NCBI RefSeq assembly: GCF_001632365.1
Contig: NW_024468557.1
Location: 159,452-223,451, forward strand
Length of the DNA: 64,000 nucleotides
Direction of reading: 5' to 3'
Source: Laetiporus sulphureus 93-53
Taxonomy: Eukaryota; Basidiomycota; Agaricomycetes; Polyporales; Laetiporaceae
In this document: positions 23,401-35,103 of the stretch, piece after piece
Layout of the letters: every line of letters starts with the position of its first letter
Position numbering within the stretch: position 1 is the stretch's first letter
Notes under the pieces: model-generated
Databases searched by the model: none
Told to the model about the DNA's origin: nothing
Seen by the model: the letters and a program-made list of their open reading frames with translations, nothing else
Program-made: the position numbers and the translations under genes

Positions 23401-24631
23401 TCGAGGAGTTCGAGAAGCCAACCAGAGAGAACACACTTCGTATGAAGCATGGCACATACGACAAGCTTGAGGATGATGGTCTCATCGCGCCTGGTACTGG
23501 AGTCAATGGCGAAGATATCATTATTGGCAAGACTGCACCAATACCTCCTGACAGCGAGGAGCTAGGTCAGCGTACGCGGGCGCACACACGACGCGATGTG
23601 TCGACGCCATTGAAGAGCACGGAAAGTGGTATCATCGACCAAGTTCTAATTACTACGAACGCCGAGGGCCAGAAGTTCGTAAAGATACGTGTACGGTCGA
23701 CGCGTATTCCCCAGATTGGTGATAAGTTCGCGTCTCGTCATGGTCAGAAGGGTACGATTGGTATCACATACCGCCAAGAAGACATGCCTTTCACTGCGGA
23801 GGGGATCACTCCCGATATTGTCATCAACCCGCACGCCATCCCATCCCGTATGACAATCGGTCACTTGGTCGAATGTCTGTTGTCCAAGGTGGCAACCCTT
23901 ATCGGGAACGAAGGTGATGCTACACCGTTCACTGACTTGACCGTCGAGTCTGTGTCCCAATTCTTGCGGCAAAAGGGTTACCAGTCGCGTGGACTGGAGG
24001 TGATGTATCACGGCCACACTGGGCGGAAATTGCAGGCACAGGTCTACCTTGGCCCAACTTACTACCAGCGGCTCAAGCACATGGTGGACGACAAGATTCA
24101 CTCACGTGCGAGAGGTCCAGTGCAGATCCTGACAAGACAGCCTGTTGAGGGTCGTAGTCGTGATGGTGGCTTGCGTTTTGGAGAGATGGAACGTGATTGC
24201 ATGATCTCGCATGGTGTCGCGGCCTTCTTGAAGGAGCGATTGTTCGAGGCCAGTGATGCGTATCGGCTTCACGTCTGCGACATGTAAGTTCATTTGGATC
24301 TATCAGAACTTTCAGAGCTCTGACATCACCCGAATAGTTGCGGTCTCACAGCGATCGCTAACCTCGTAAGTTTTGCCCACAAATCTAGGAATTCAATGCT
24401 CAATTACATTTGCAGAAAAAGCAAACATTCGAATGTCGGTCCTGCAAGAACAAGACAGCATGTTCGCAACTGTATATCCCATATGCTGCCAAGCTGCTGT
24501 TCCAGGTACGTCACTTCACCAGGGGGTTCGTTACGGCACCCTTACTGAGTTACCGGCCGTACTAGGAATTGCAAAGCATGAACATAGCTGCTCGTCTCTA
24601 CACCGTCTCAACAGGGCGTATCAGGGATTAG
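20442..24631 (+). CDS. RPB2: DNA-directed RNA polymerase II second-largest subunit
   Basis: Catalytic-core subunit of RNA polymerase II. Ten exons, nine introns. The first exon is only MSEA, split at 20451. Landmarks: [24 protein letters not shown] N-terminus (here DCWTVIS..), [30 protein letters not shown] (fork region), [70 protein letters not shown] (active site), [15 protein letters not shown] (hybrid-binding motif) and, at the C-terminus, VCDICGL with FECRSCKNK forming the zinc clamp, then [19 protein letters not shown]. The stop is TAG at 24629-24631. One intron (22002-22062) needs an AAG acceptor to keep frame. Length and order are those of fungal RPB2, essential and single copy; a standard phylogenetic marker, useful for placing the organism. 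Confidence 0.98.
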
Positions 24632-24713
24632 ATTGTCACGGACCCTCACAACGATGCTGCGCATGTATATTACAGATGGAATGATTAATTTAACGAACAT
24701 ACGAGATTATAGT

Positions 24714-27082
24714 TTACTCGTCCTTCATCAATCCCTCCCGCTCATGAGCTTCCCCTTCATGCTGCTCGGTTTCTGACCGTCGCTTTTTTGCATTTATTGA
24801 CTCCTCCTCGTCGCCTTCTTCGTCTCCGATGTCGAACACCACAGCATCTTCGTGAAGCGAGCCGTTGCCGCGGTTCCCGACCAGGGTAGCCGTATCATCA
24901 TCAGCATCCACATTTGCTCTGAGATCGTCATGTCGCTCCATGGCCTCCAGGTCGTAGTCCTCCGCATCTCCAGGGTCTTGCGCCAATTCATCGAACATAG
25001 CTAGCGTGGATGTAAATGAAATAAGCACAACCTCGGTGGAGCACATTGCGCATTGACACTTATCTTCTGTTGTTTGGTGATGGCCGCCAGAGATAGGCGA
25101 TTGCGACGAAGTCGACAAGATAAAGCAATGCCAACCAGCCGTCAAGCAACCACCATTGTACTTTCCACGACTTAGCACCGTAGTCTAGGGGGGAAACAGT
25201 CACGAGGGGTCTCCTCATATCTTCATGACCTTGCTTACCTTCCGCAAGGCGTCCGGAAAATGTGAGAGAGGACACAACAAAGAAGATTGCGATGACCAAT
25301 ACAGTCATGAGCAAGATGCGGTGCAGCCATCTGAACATTGAAAGTTTGTAATGTTGCTTGCGAGATGCCAGTTGCGAGATCGTGGCTGAGTCGGAGGTCA
25401 AAGCACGCAAGAGTGGTGCGAAAATAAACACGCACTGTTCAAAGCGTACAAGATCCAGAGTAGGAAGCCGCTAAGAGTGAAAGCTAACGGTACCACGAAG
25501 ACAAGGAGGACTAAGGCCGAAGTCGACTCTAGTTCAAGCTCAACGATGCCGACCGCGTATAGAACTTGTTATTCGTGAGACGATTCAGTGTGAATTCTCG
25601 AAAGGAGACCATACGCACCTCCGAACAGGAAATGAGCCACAGCAAGTGCCTGACATTTCAACATGGTCTTGCCGAGAGATTCACGGACGACGCTCAATCC
25701 TAACGACACAACCAGGAGCAGGAAGAACGAAAGCGCATTACGCCCGGCATCCAAAATCGCGACTTATCGCAAGTTGTTAGTATCGCTTACTGCCTACCAG
25801 ATACGTGCACTCACCGACGATTAAGAATACAGTTGAAGGTGCGCCTCTGCCATGCGCATTCAAATATCGATAATACGCTGCAGGAGGGACTGTCAGTCGG
25901 TAATGACTATTGAAATTAGCGCGAAAGTTACCCCAGTTTGCGACCATCTCAATGATGAGGAAACCCAACAAACTTGATAAGTAGTACTATCGCCACAATG
26001 CTCAGACTTCATGCCATTGCCTGCACTTGAAAACATACCTGAATGGGAAGGAGGTCCTGCAAGTTCCTGTAGCACAGCCAACCCCAGCCACAGGCCACGA
26101 TGGAGTATACCAAGAACATTGCGAAATAGAACTAGATAGAAACTCAGCTGCGTGGACAGAGGGGTCAAATAAGCGGCCGCATACGTTGACTTTCGGATAA
26201 TCTGTAGCAGGGAGCTTGCCATCAAAGGTGTTTCTGAAGAATACAGTACCGGAATAAGTGGGATGGTAAGGAACGTCCGTGGAATCTTGGCGAGCGGTAT
26301 TTTGCAGGACAGTTACAGGCACGATCGCTGTGAAAATGTGAGATTTTCACCCAGCGACGCACGTCCGATCATAACTCACCAACGCAGTAATAACCTGTCT
26401 TGCGCATTTTGTACTGAATAGGCAGCTCGTACGTCAGGATACCAGAGGGGCTCGGGTTCAGCGCTTCGTCTCTGCGCCACGGACTGGTGTTATTGCTCTC
26501 CGGAGGGGTAGGATTGCCCTCAGGATTATCCCAAAATCCATTGGTGGTGGTATCGGAAGAGGGGGACGTTGAGTCGCTTCGTGAGAAGCTCACCCTTGCC
26601 GACCAGAAACTGGTGTCGTTCACAGACTTCCCTTCTGGAAGGTCGATGATGAATCGGCCGAGTTGCGAGTTGTCGCAGTATCCGCCCCTCACCGCGTCAG
26701 AAGTACACACATACGTCTTCTGCTATGCTCATTTGGGTCAAGATGTCGTGAGTGCGAGAAAGGTTCGCACTCACAGGCATGTCATTTACGGTGGATGTGA
26801 CCTTCCCGAGGTACTCCATATCCCCCCACTCGTAGATGACCATCGCCAACTGGCCTTGGGACGAGCTATCGAATGTGACTAAAAGGCATAGCTGAGTCCG
26901 AGTCTGTTATGCGGCCGCGGGTACACCGCACCATTGATGTATGTTTTCTGGTCCGCCCACATTCCTGAGCATATTTGCCGGTCATAGTCAGTATCGGACA
27001 CCGGCACTTCATACGCAGTAGCAGACAGTATTAATAGAGAGAATATCGAGAATGAAAGCCCTGGCGAGCGACCGAATAACAT
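24714..27082 (-). CDS. lung seven-transmembrane / PTM1-family membrane protein
   Basis: Signal peptide at the N-terminus (SIFSLLILSATAYEVP). The lumenal domain contains a conserved junction TYIN plus VTFDSSSQGQLAMVIYEW, restored by removing a short intron with a GTGCGG donor, then YLGKVTSTVNDMP, CDNSQLGRFIID and KMRKTGYYCVAI. Seven membrane segments follow, including ALSFFLLLVVSLGLSVV, SALVLLVFVVPLAFTLSGF and LLMTVLVIAIFFVVSSL, with LDGWLALLYLVDFVAIAYLW last. The C-terminal tail is acidic (DPGDAEDYDLEAMERHDD). This is the architecture of yeast PTM1 and animal GPR107/108, Golgi or endosomal proteins implicated in membrane traffic. About ten introns. It is convergent with RPB2, only 82 bases between stop codons, and divergent from SNX4 with 165 bases between starts. 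Confidence 0.88.
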
Positions 27083-27247
27083 GACGAGCGGAGACTCGAG
27101 AGTGCGTGAGCTGAGAAGTGTGTTGACGGCTGTTGTACGCGTTTCTCACTTGTTTCTCGAAGTCCTACCCCTCGCCGACTGCGCATTAGCATTGCTTATT
27201 GCGTGTTCCATCGCGTTTCGTAACACCGCACACTCTGAACCTGCCCC

Positions 27248-29089
27248 ATGCTTGGAGAGGACGAGGACGTGTTTGACAGTGTGACCTGGGAATCTCCCGC
27301 GACGCCGTCCCATGATGCGGGCACGTCTATGTCCGCTGGTCGAGGATACCGGCAAAGCGCATCCGATAGTGACGAAGGCCGGGACCCTCATGCTCCGAAA
27401 TGGGAGGGGTACCTCATTACCAGCGTGAAGGATCCTGTCAAGGAACTTGCAGAGACAAAGGATGCTTATGTCTCGTATCTCGTCTCTGCGAAGGTATAGT
27501 GCATGACCGCCGCGACGTGTGCTTGCTCAAGATGTCATACACTTAGACCAACCTGCCCATCTTCTCTTCCCCAAACCCCTCCTCTCGGAGGCGGTTCCAA
27601 GATTTCGTGTTTCTACGTGAGCACCTAGCAAGGGACTTTCCGGCATGTGTAGTGCCGCCTCTTCCTGGCAAGCACAGGCTGGGTAAGCAATCCCGCTGAG
27701 CTCGTGCGGGACCGTCCACCAATGTTGTAATAGAGTATGTGACCGGGGACAGGTTCAGTCCGGAGTTTATGGAACGTCGCCGCCTAGGGTGAGTTGCTTA
27801 CCACTATCTCATGTAATTGTGCAGCTCATGGCACGCAGCCTGCACCGATTCCTACAACGTCTATCACGGCACCCACTATTGCAGCGGAGCAAACTCCTCC
27901 GTGCATTCTTCGAGTCGACAGAATGGGTTAGTCCAATTTCAATGCTCGCTCGATGTTATTCTGACTTCCTTCGCAGCACGTTATAATGCATCAGCATGTG
28001 GCTCACCCACCAGGGCCCGATTCTTCAAGCGGTGTCATTGACAGCATCTCCGACACGCTCCTCAACGCCTTCTCGCGCGTACGCAAGCCGGACGAGCGAT
28101 TCATGGAGATGCGTGAATCGGTTGACAAGTTCGAGGAGGGGATCTCACAGTCGGAACGGCTTTGGAACCGCGTACGGAATAGAACGAACGGTGAGTCTGT
28201 TTTGGCCTCCCCGGTACGTACCCTGTGCGAATGTCTGAGGCTGAAAGAGATGGCGGTGCGGAACCCGGAGAAGACTTAACGGGTGATTACCATGACCTCG
28301 CTGTTGCGGTACAGGGTCTCGGATTTCTGGAAACAGGCATCACGGATCCATTGAACCAGTTTTCCGGCACGCTTATGGAGTTCTCTGCCCTTCTGAGACA
28401 CACGGTGCGCTATGTCAGCTAGTGCTGTGCAGAGATGTCGTTGACGATTCAGCTACTTAGACACAAGCAACAACCGACCCTTTCCTTATTCACCTCCATT
28501 CCCTGCTCAGCTACTCCCATGCGAATCGTGCTGTGCTGAAGCTCCGAGATCAGAAGCAGATGGACTTTGAAGAACTCTCGAACTACCTCTCGAATCTCAC
28601 GTCTGAGCGGGACAGACTCGCAGCGGTAGTTCAAGGCCGTGCAGGTAGCACAGGCTTTGGCCTCAGCGCCTATATCAAAGACAAGGTGGATGCTCTCCGA
28701 GGCGCAGATGATGATAGGAGTCGGGTGGAGAGGATGGGGAAGTTGGATAGCAAAATCAAAGAGGTAGGAATTATTTGCGAACCTCGTTTTGCAATCGGCT
28801 GTAAGATGCTGATGCGATTTTCAGCTGCAAGACGCAGTGACAACGGCACATGAGACTTCTGACGCATTCAGTGACGAAGTACTCCGGGAGCAAGTCATTT
28901 TTCAATATGCGAAGGAAGCGGAAATGAAGGAAATGCTCGGAAACTTTGCGGATGGCCAAATTGAATTCTACAAAGCTGTGTGTACTATACTATCATTCCT
29001 TGATCACTTAGTCTGATCCACACACACAGGCCATGGAAGAATGGGATCGAATTATACCCGTAATTCAGCACATACGGGTCGATGTATGA
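27248..29089 (+). CDS. SNX4: sorting nexin 4 (PX-BAR)
   Basis: Endosomal recycling and selective autophagy factor (Atg24/Snx4 family). Acidic N-terminus, then a PX domain: WEGYLITSVKDPVKELA..DAYVSYLVSAK, RRFQDFVFLREHLARDFP (phosphoinositide-binding Arg), VVPPLPGKHRL, and LHRFLQRLSRHPLLQRSKLL, FFESTEW. The BAR-type coiled-coil region follows: DERFMEMRESVDKFEEGI, ERLWNRVRNRT, DYHDLAVAVQGLGFLE, FLIHLHSLLSYSHANRAVL, DFEELSNYLSNLTSERDRLA, and ends AMEEWDRIIPVIQHIRVDV. The stop is TGA at 29087-29089. About nine short introns, the first from 27494. It binds PI3P membranes as a dimer. The family assignment rests on the PX-BAR order and the characteristic C-terminal helices; a Snx41/42 partner is the main alternative. 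Confidence 0.9.
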
Positions 29090-29468
29090 ATGGGAGGAGG
29101 GAGCCTCTAGATGATGATTATGAGTAACAGGTTACGATGGCAGTACGTCCAGGTGTCGGACATCTTGACTATGATCATATCTGTGTAATAATGGCTTACT
29201 TTATAATGTGTCGATGGGAATGAGGCGATGAAACACGAACGAGCCTTGCATCAAGCGATCTGTCTATGCGCGATATAGGGTCCAGACTGCGAGTTCTCTG
29301 TTCATTACCGCGTTCAAATCCTTATAGATACAGTGTGGTACTACTACGTCGAGGGTATAAGCACGGGGTGTTCTCGTACTTGGAACTCTTTACTCGCACT
29401 CTGCCACCGCAGAAAAGAGGTCTGGGTACGAGACCAGCACAGGGAAGTTTCGAGAGGGGTTCAGACGC
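29090..29468. other. convergent 3' regions, no gene
   Basis: About 380 bases between the stops of SNX4 (plus) and REV7 (minus). ORF 29266-29622 overlaps the REV7 3' exon and is its shadow. Nothing else recognised. Confidence 0.5.
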
Positions 29469-30557
29469 TCATGACGCACGCCGCTTGCCCTTCGGGTCCT
29501 CAACTTCTTCAATCATCTTGAGCTTCTCTTCCGACTCTTGCACAGCCAATGACAACTGGGTCCGAGGACGTCAGCGAGAAGAGCTAAGAACATGCACTAG
29601 TTCACAGAGCCACTTACGTTGATGATACCAGTGTCAACCGCACGGATCATATGCAGCTCTGCATTCTCGGATGCACCTGACGTTGTGTGCTCGGTAGAGG
29701 CCGGCACCCAGGGCGGCGGGTCCTAAGAGAGGCTGGCGTTAGTGCGGAGGCGAGTGGATGTGGAGTTGCTGCGCACCCCGTCATGAGAAGCGGCGGGAGC
29801 CTTATCGTCTATTAGCTCGATGACGATTGCGAACGAGAGGTCGTCTGTCAATTCGATGAGGTTCTTTTAAGGTATATGCAATTGTGATTTACGAACCGCC
29901 TGCTTGGAGCTGGCCAAGTTGAGCTTCGATCATGTTAAGCTTGACGAGGAAAGAGCGAAAGTACTGTCCAAGAGAACTCGGTGTGATGGCATCCTCGACA
30001 CTGGTCATCTGTTAGTACGAGAATATGGGAGGCTGATGAGCTAATATGTGAAGGAGCGACCTGGTGTCCTTATTGTACGATTCAACGTGAATCATGTTGC
30101 GCACTGCGAATATGAAGCGCTCAAGAGGCACTTCATCCTTACTTTTCACCAGGACGATGACTTTGTCAACATTTCCCTGACGATGGTTTCAGAGACTGAG
30201 GCAATGGATCAGCTTCAACGGCGGCTCATACCAGAATAAGCTCCTCAGCAACGGCCTTTACGGCACCGGAAATGTACTCGTTGAGTGCAGGGTGGCGTGA
30301 TTGGAAGACCGGTGTGTTGAACTTCTTTCGCCTTACAAAAAGGTCGGCAGGGTATATTTGCCTCACGTAGAGGATGGCGTGAATAGCAACCTCGACTAAT
30401 TTGGGTTAACTCCACAATGGGACAACGAAAAAGACTACCCACTAAGCTCGGCTATACCACGGACTGTTTCTGCAGATTTGGTTGAGAATGTCAGCACATT
30501 TGCAGAGAAAGAAGCAGAGTATTCACGATTGAAAGTCAGAGGAGCCTCAGTGGCCAT
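29469..30557 (-). CDS. REV7: HORMA-domain protein, REV7/MAD2L2 subunit of DNA polymerase zeta
   Basis: A short, heavily spliced gene. Exon 1 MATEAPLTFNREYSASFS..TVRGIAEL ends at a GTGGGT donor (30437-30442) and joins IEVAIHAILYVRQIYPADLF, matching the FLEVAVHLILYVREVYP helix of REV7. Then RRKKFNTPVFQSRHPALNEY, AVKAVAEELIL, VDKVIVLVKSKDEVPLERFI (HORMA sheet), SVEDAITPSSLGQYFRSFLV, DLSFAIVIELID, PPPWVPAS and, at the C-terminus, IRAVDTGII then TQLSLAVQESEEK, the safety-belt region. About six introns. REV7 bridges the catalytic subunit REV3 and REV1 in translesion synthesis and can act in repair-pathway choice and mitotic control. MAD2 is the other possibility, but the RRKKF and P-V-x-x-S-x-H-P pattern favours REV7. 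The start at 30557 is tentative; an in-frame ATG exists at 30635. Confidence 0.87.
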
Positions 30558-30745
30558 GGGCCTTGCGGGGGTCGCGTCCGCGCGGGCTGGTGAGTTGTGG
30601 CCGCCCCTCGACAGGCACGATCGAGATGGCGACAATTCGCGATCACGTGGCTCTTACCACGAAAGGACCATATGACATCAGTAGGAGGTGCGTATAAGTC
30701 GCGGTCCGACCACTGCTGCTGTCTAACTCTCTACTTCCATTCGAC

Positions 30746-33700
30746 ATGAACTTCGCAGAGTACGCCTTTGACCCCCTCCATCTTCCCTCTCCCAGCAGCG
30801 ACGACGACCACGATGCCGGTCCGTCCAATGCTAAGAACATCAAACGCGGGACTAGAGGTGTGCACAGCCACCCGTTAGATCAGGCGGGTTTTACTTAGTC
30901 CGGATGTCTCCAGCCTGTGACAGGTGCCGCAAACTGAAGAGCAAGTGCGAATCAACCCAGGGCGACAAGTGTAAAAATTGTGCCGCAGCAGCTACGCCGT
31001 GCACGTTCCAAGGTGAGCTTCGGCTTCCATTTTTTGCGTCAGTTGATGTTGACTGCGCGTGTGCAGGTCCCAGCTTCAAGCGTGGGCCACCGAAGGGCTA
31101 TATTCACGCCATCGAGCAACGATGGCATCAAGTAGAATGCATCTTAGGCGCCATCATGGCGTCCTCGCAAGCACAAACTGTTGTCGGGGAACTTCGTAGC
31201 GATCCTCTTGCACGAGCCATCCTTGACAGAGTCGACTCTGGCCCGTACGGTCCGCGTGGAAGGGTGCGACAGCCGCCTCAAGGCGCGACCTCCGACAATT
31301 TCTATGCGACTATCATGGGTACAGATCATGCATCACGGGACGATCGTCGTGCGCGAAGGCAGTCAAGGATGACGCGCGAAACAGTCTCAATTGAAGGTTG
31401 GTCTGTCCTTCTATTCATACATGCTGGTAGTTAATAAAACTTGGAGTCAGACGCCACGATGCTGGCCGCTCCAACAAAAGAATGGCAGGATTCTCTCATT
31501 CGTCGCTTGAATGGGACTGTCGTGTCAGATTATACCTCCGTATCTATGTCGACACCCATTACAAGTTCTGCCTCTCCTTCTTCATCCTCTCATTATGAAC
31601 AAGGACAAGGACAACAAGAACCTAGGAGGAGAAGAAGATTGGAAGGTTCATATGTTCCTGACAGCGTGTTGGCCCAGAGCAATTGGGATGAGCAATATTC
31701 TATGTCCGGTGACCCGAGTACGTCTGTATACGACGTCTTTGAACAATAGTCCCCACATTCTTGTACAGATGCGAATTGGGACGAGGTAGACGACACCGTG
31801 GATTCGTTCGGTCATTTGGCGCTCGATGATCACAAAGAAGTAGGCACAATATATAATGGTTACAATTGATATTCACTGAGCAAGTTGTCAGATTCGCTAC
31901 CATGGACACGCATCCGGTCTACCGCTTCTGGCCCGAAGCGAACGGCAAGAAGGTGACAGGGAAGCCCATGGAATCTGGTGAGCAAAACACCATGGTTTCG
32001 TTGCGATCTGCTATAAACAACTTGGCACGTTAATCAGGAAATTCCCTCCTTTGAAGGAGGAGCCTGTATCGGAAAGCTTCGACTTGAGCGCGGATGATGA
32101 CACCAATGTGCCTTTACCACCTTTGGACTTACAGCGACACCTCATCGACTTGTACTTCACATATGTGCACCCGTTCTTCCCAGTGATAAACAAATGGTAT
32201 TTTCTAGACAACTACCCTCCGTAAGTCTCTCCGTTTGATACTTGACTTCTGCATGCTGAACTCTACTGACACTGGTATAGGCACAGCCCGCCCAGGTAGG
32301 ACAGAATGAACCTCCTCATTGTTCAAGAAGTGATTGCTGACGTTGTTCCTACACATAGTGCAAGTTCTGAGGCCATCGGTGCACCAGCGGATTCTGCTCA
32401 GAAGATCAATAAGCTTTTGTTGCTAGCGATGTTCTCACTGGCAGACAGGTATTCGAACCTTGGGCCGAATGATGGTAACAAGTGGAACTCGGGCATGCTA
32501 TATGCGATCCATGCGAGGCAGATATTGAGTCAGTTCATCTGTTCCTATAACGCCATTGTCGGTATTGAAGCTCCGAGTAGACCGCACGTTCCAATATAGT
32601 CGTCCAGCGACGGTACAAGCCCTCCTACTTCTTGGAATACGCGAGTTTGGATTAGGTGAGGTTGCTCCAAACTTTCCGTTTCGGCACCATGCAAATGTCT
32701 AACCGTGAATATTTTAGGTGCTATGGAGCAAGGATGGCTATACTCTGGTATGTCCGGAGCGCCTCTTTCCAGTGCGTTCGCCTGACCTTGCCTTCTGACA
32801 GGCATGGCCTTGCGTATGGTATGTATGTGCACCGTTCTGTAGCTACATCCAGCTGATCCTTCCATGGCTAAGGCCATCGACCTGGGCATGAATCGTAATG
32901 CGGACAATTGGACGGACAATGCAAAGGACCTGTTTTCTCCTGTTGAGAAGCAGATCAGGAAGCAAATCTGGTGGTCCTGTTGTATCACAGACAAGTAGGC
33001 TTCCTTCTTTTTGTAGCTGCTCGCTGGTCTGATTATTCGCTGTCAGGTTGTCCGCGATGTGGATGGGTAAGGCGTCCTTGCAGGGTGGTCCATGGAAGTG
33101 GCCCTCCGAGTCATTTTCTGATCTGACACCTTTAGGTAGACCTATAACCTTCCGGGCAAACGACTACACTACGCTTAAGCCGGAGGTTCCACTAGTATGT
33201 CAAGTTGTTTTTTGATGTCAGTCTTATCCTAATCATTGAGGCTTTCTAGGAAGATGAGTACGATAATTGGCAGCCATGTCCTCCAGACGCGCTCGGTCCA
33301 GACTTCCAGCCTCGTCCCTCTATGATTATGAGCTGCTTCCGCGAACAATGCGAATTATGTGAGGCAGGGATGTTCGAGGTCGTGAATATGATGACTAACC
33401 CTTGACCATGACAACAGCCGTCGTCATCACGTATATAATGAATCAAATTTACCCAGTGAAGAGTTTAAATGACACATCGCGACGGACGCTTCTGCAGCAG
33501 CTGGAAGCACGTCTACATAGTTGGCTCTTCAACCTTCCTGAGCATCTGCGATACTCGACAACAAGCAGTCTCAGCGTACCATTACCGCATATATTAATCC
33601 TGCACGTTGAGTACTGCGCGGCGGTGCTCTTGCTTCACCGTGCGTTGTGAGTGGTGACATGCTGGGTTATACAAGGAGAACGCTGACGACATGCTGTATT

Positions 33701-34823
33701 TTGACAGTATTCCACATGCAAATGGGTGAGTCGAATAACATATGCTGTGCCTCACTTTCCATGGACTAAGTTTTGAAGGCGATCGGATGACAACGGGGAC
33801 GGTAATCCTCAATCTGACCCCCTTCCGCTCAAATCGTTCGATATTTGCCAGAGCGCTGCCTCTCACATCAGCTCAATAGGTGAGGCTCCTGGATGAAGAA
33901 ATTCTATCAATGCTGACATCTTGTCTCAGTCACCGTTTACGATGAAAAGTATGGCTTGAGCACGGCTCCGCCGTTCTTGTCTATATATTTGCAGAGCGCT
34001 GGGTAAGCTGCATCGTGCCTATGCATCTTTAGTTGCTGAGTTGTTGTGCATCACAGTATCATGCATGTTATCACATGTGAGTGTCCTGCCAGCGGGACCA
34101 AGTGACTCACTTGCTGAACGTCGCGGACAGTAAGCAGGCATCCACAGAACCCGCAAGCTATCATCGGCTTGAAACAATGCATCTCGGCGCTTGAGAAGCT
34201 AGAGGTATGAAAGTCCACCTGGAATGATATCGACCTGACCTTTGGTCTGCCAGACTGTCTGGCCTAGTGCAACTCGAGTGCGCATATTGCTGGAAGGCGT
34301 GAAAGTGAGGAAAGGTCAAATGGCGCCAGCCCCCCAAAATCAGCAGAACCAGCAACCCCTGCGACACAAACGTTCAGCGGAAGAAGCGTTGGGTGCAGAA
34401 AGGAACTCGGACGTCCTTGAGCGAGAATCATCCGACAGACATGCTACGTACACTGAACCTGGGGCGGCGCAGGCTGCCACAAGATTCGACGAGCATATCA
34501 ACCAGCACCTGATGCTTCGCACGCTGGGCCTCGATCTGCAAGGAATAGAAGCATCAACCTCGTTCTATCCTGGATATCAGTGGTGGCCACACCAGAACTT
34601 CCATGAAGCGGTCATGCAGGGCCATATGATGGACATTGCGACTGCAGGCACATCGACAAGCATGTTGAGCGACGCAACGATTCCCGAGGCATCCTTCACG
34701 TTTGACCAGCAGCATCTGAACCCCGAGTTCGTGCAGGGTGTCCACTACCCTATCCTCGATCCTTCTCATCTGTTCCCCTCCAATCTGCACCCGTATCCAC
34801 CGCAACATGATCCCGGATCTTGA
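30746..34823 (+). CDS. Zn2Cys6 fungal transcription factor
   Basis: Exon 1 MNFAEYAFDPLHLPSPSSDD..NIKRGTR is joined by an intron ending at CTCCAG to ACDRCRKLKSKCESTQGDK plus CKNCAAAATPC, a complete six-cysteine binuclear cluster (C-x2-C-x6-C..C-x2-C-x6-C). KRGPPKGYIHAIEQRWHQVE follows, the usual linker and first dimerisation helix. The middle homology (fungal_trans) region shows LQRHLIDLYFTYVHPFFPV, LLLLAMFSLADRY, YAIHARQIL, CFREQCELC and ILILHVEYCAAVLLLHRAL. The C-terminal part is disordered, Gln/His/Pro-rich, ending PYPPQHDPGS. More than 15 introns cut the gene, so exon borders in the middle are approximate. A nuclear regulator; targets unknown. It shares a 190-base divergent promoter with REV7. 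Confidence 0.87.
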
Positions 34824-35103
34824 TGAGGCCTGGGCAAGACGGATGATTTAGCGAATAGCCATTAATTTATGTGGGTCTCCAGCTGCTTGATGTTCCGTTA
34901 ATGTAGTACCTAGTATACATCCAATCTACAGTCATATAATAAATGTATCAGGCGAACCGCAAATACACTCGCGGAGGAGAGCTCTACATAGAAAACTTGC
35001 ATAAAACGAGGCGATGAACTCGGAGACTTCTGAGGACTGTCATGAGCAGGACATACGAAAGCCATGAATACTTGGTCATTTCTTGATGATATATAGTCGA
35101 AGC

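Noticed and set aside
30048..30239. 63-codon plus-strand ORF with plausible composition
   Set aside because: It lies exactly opposite REV7 coding exons (VDKVIVLVKSKDE region), so it is a shadow.
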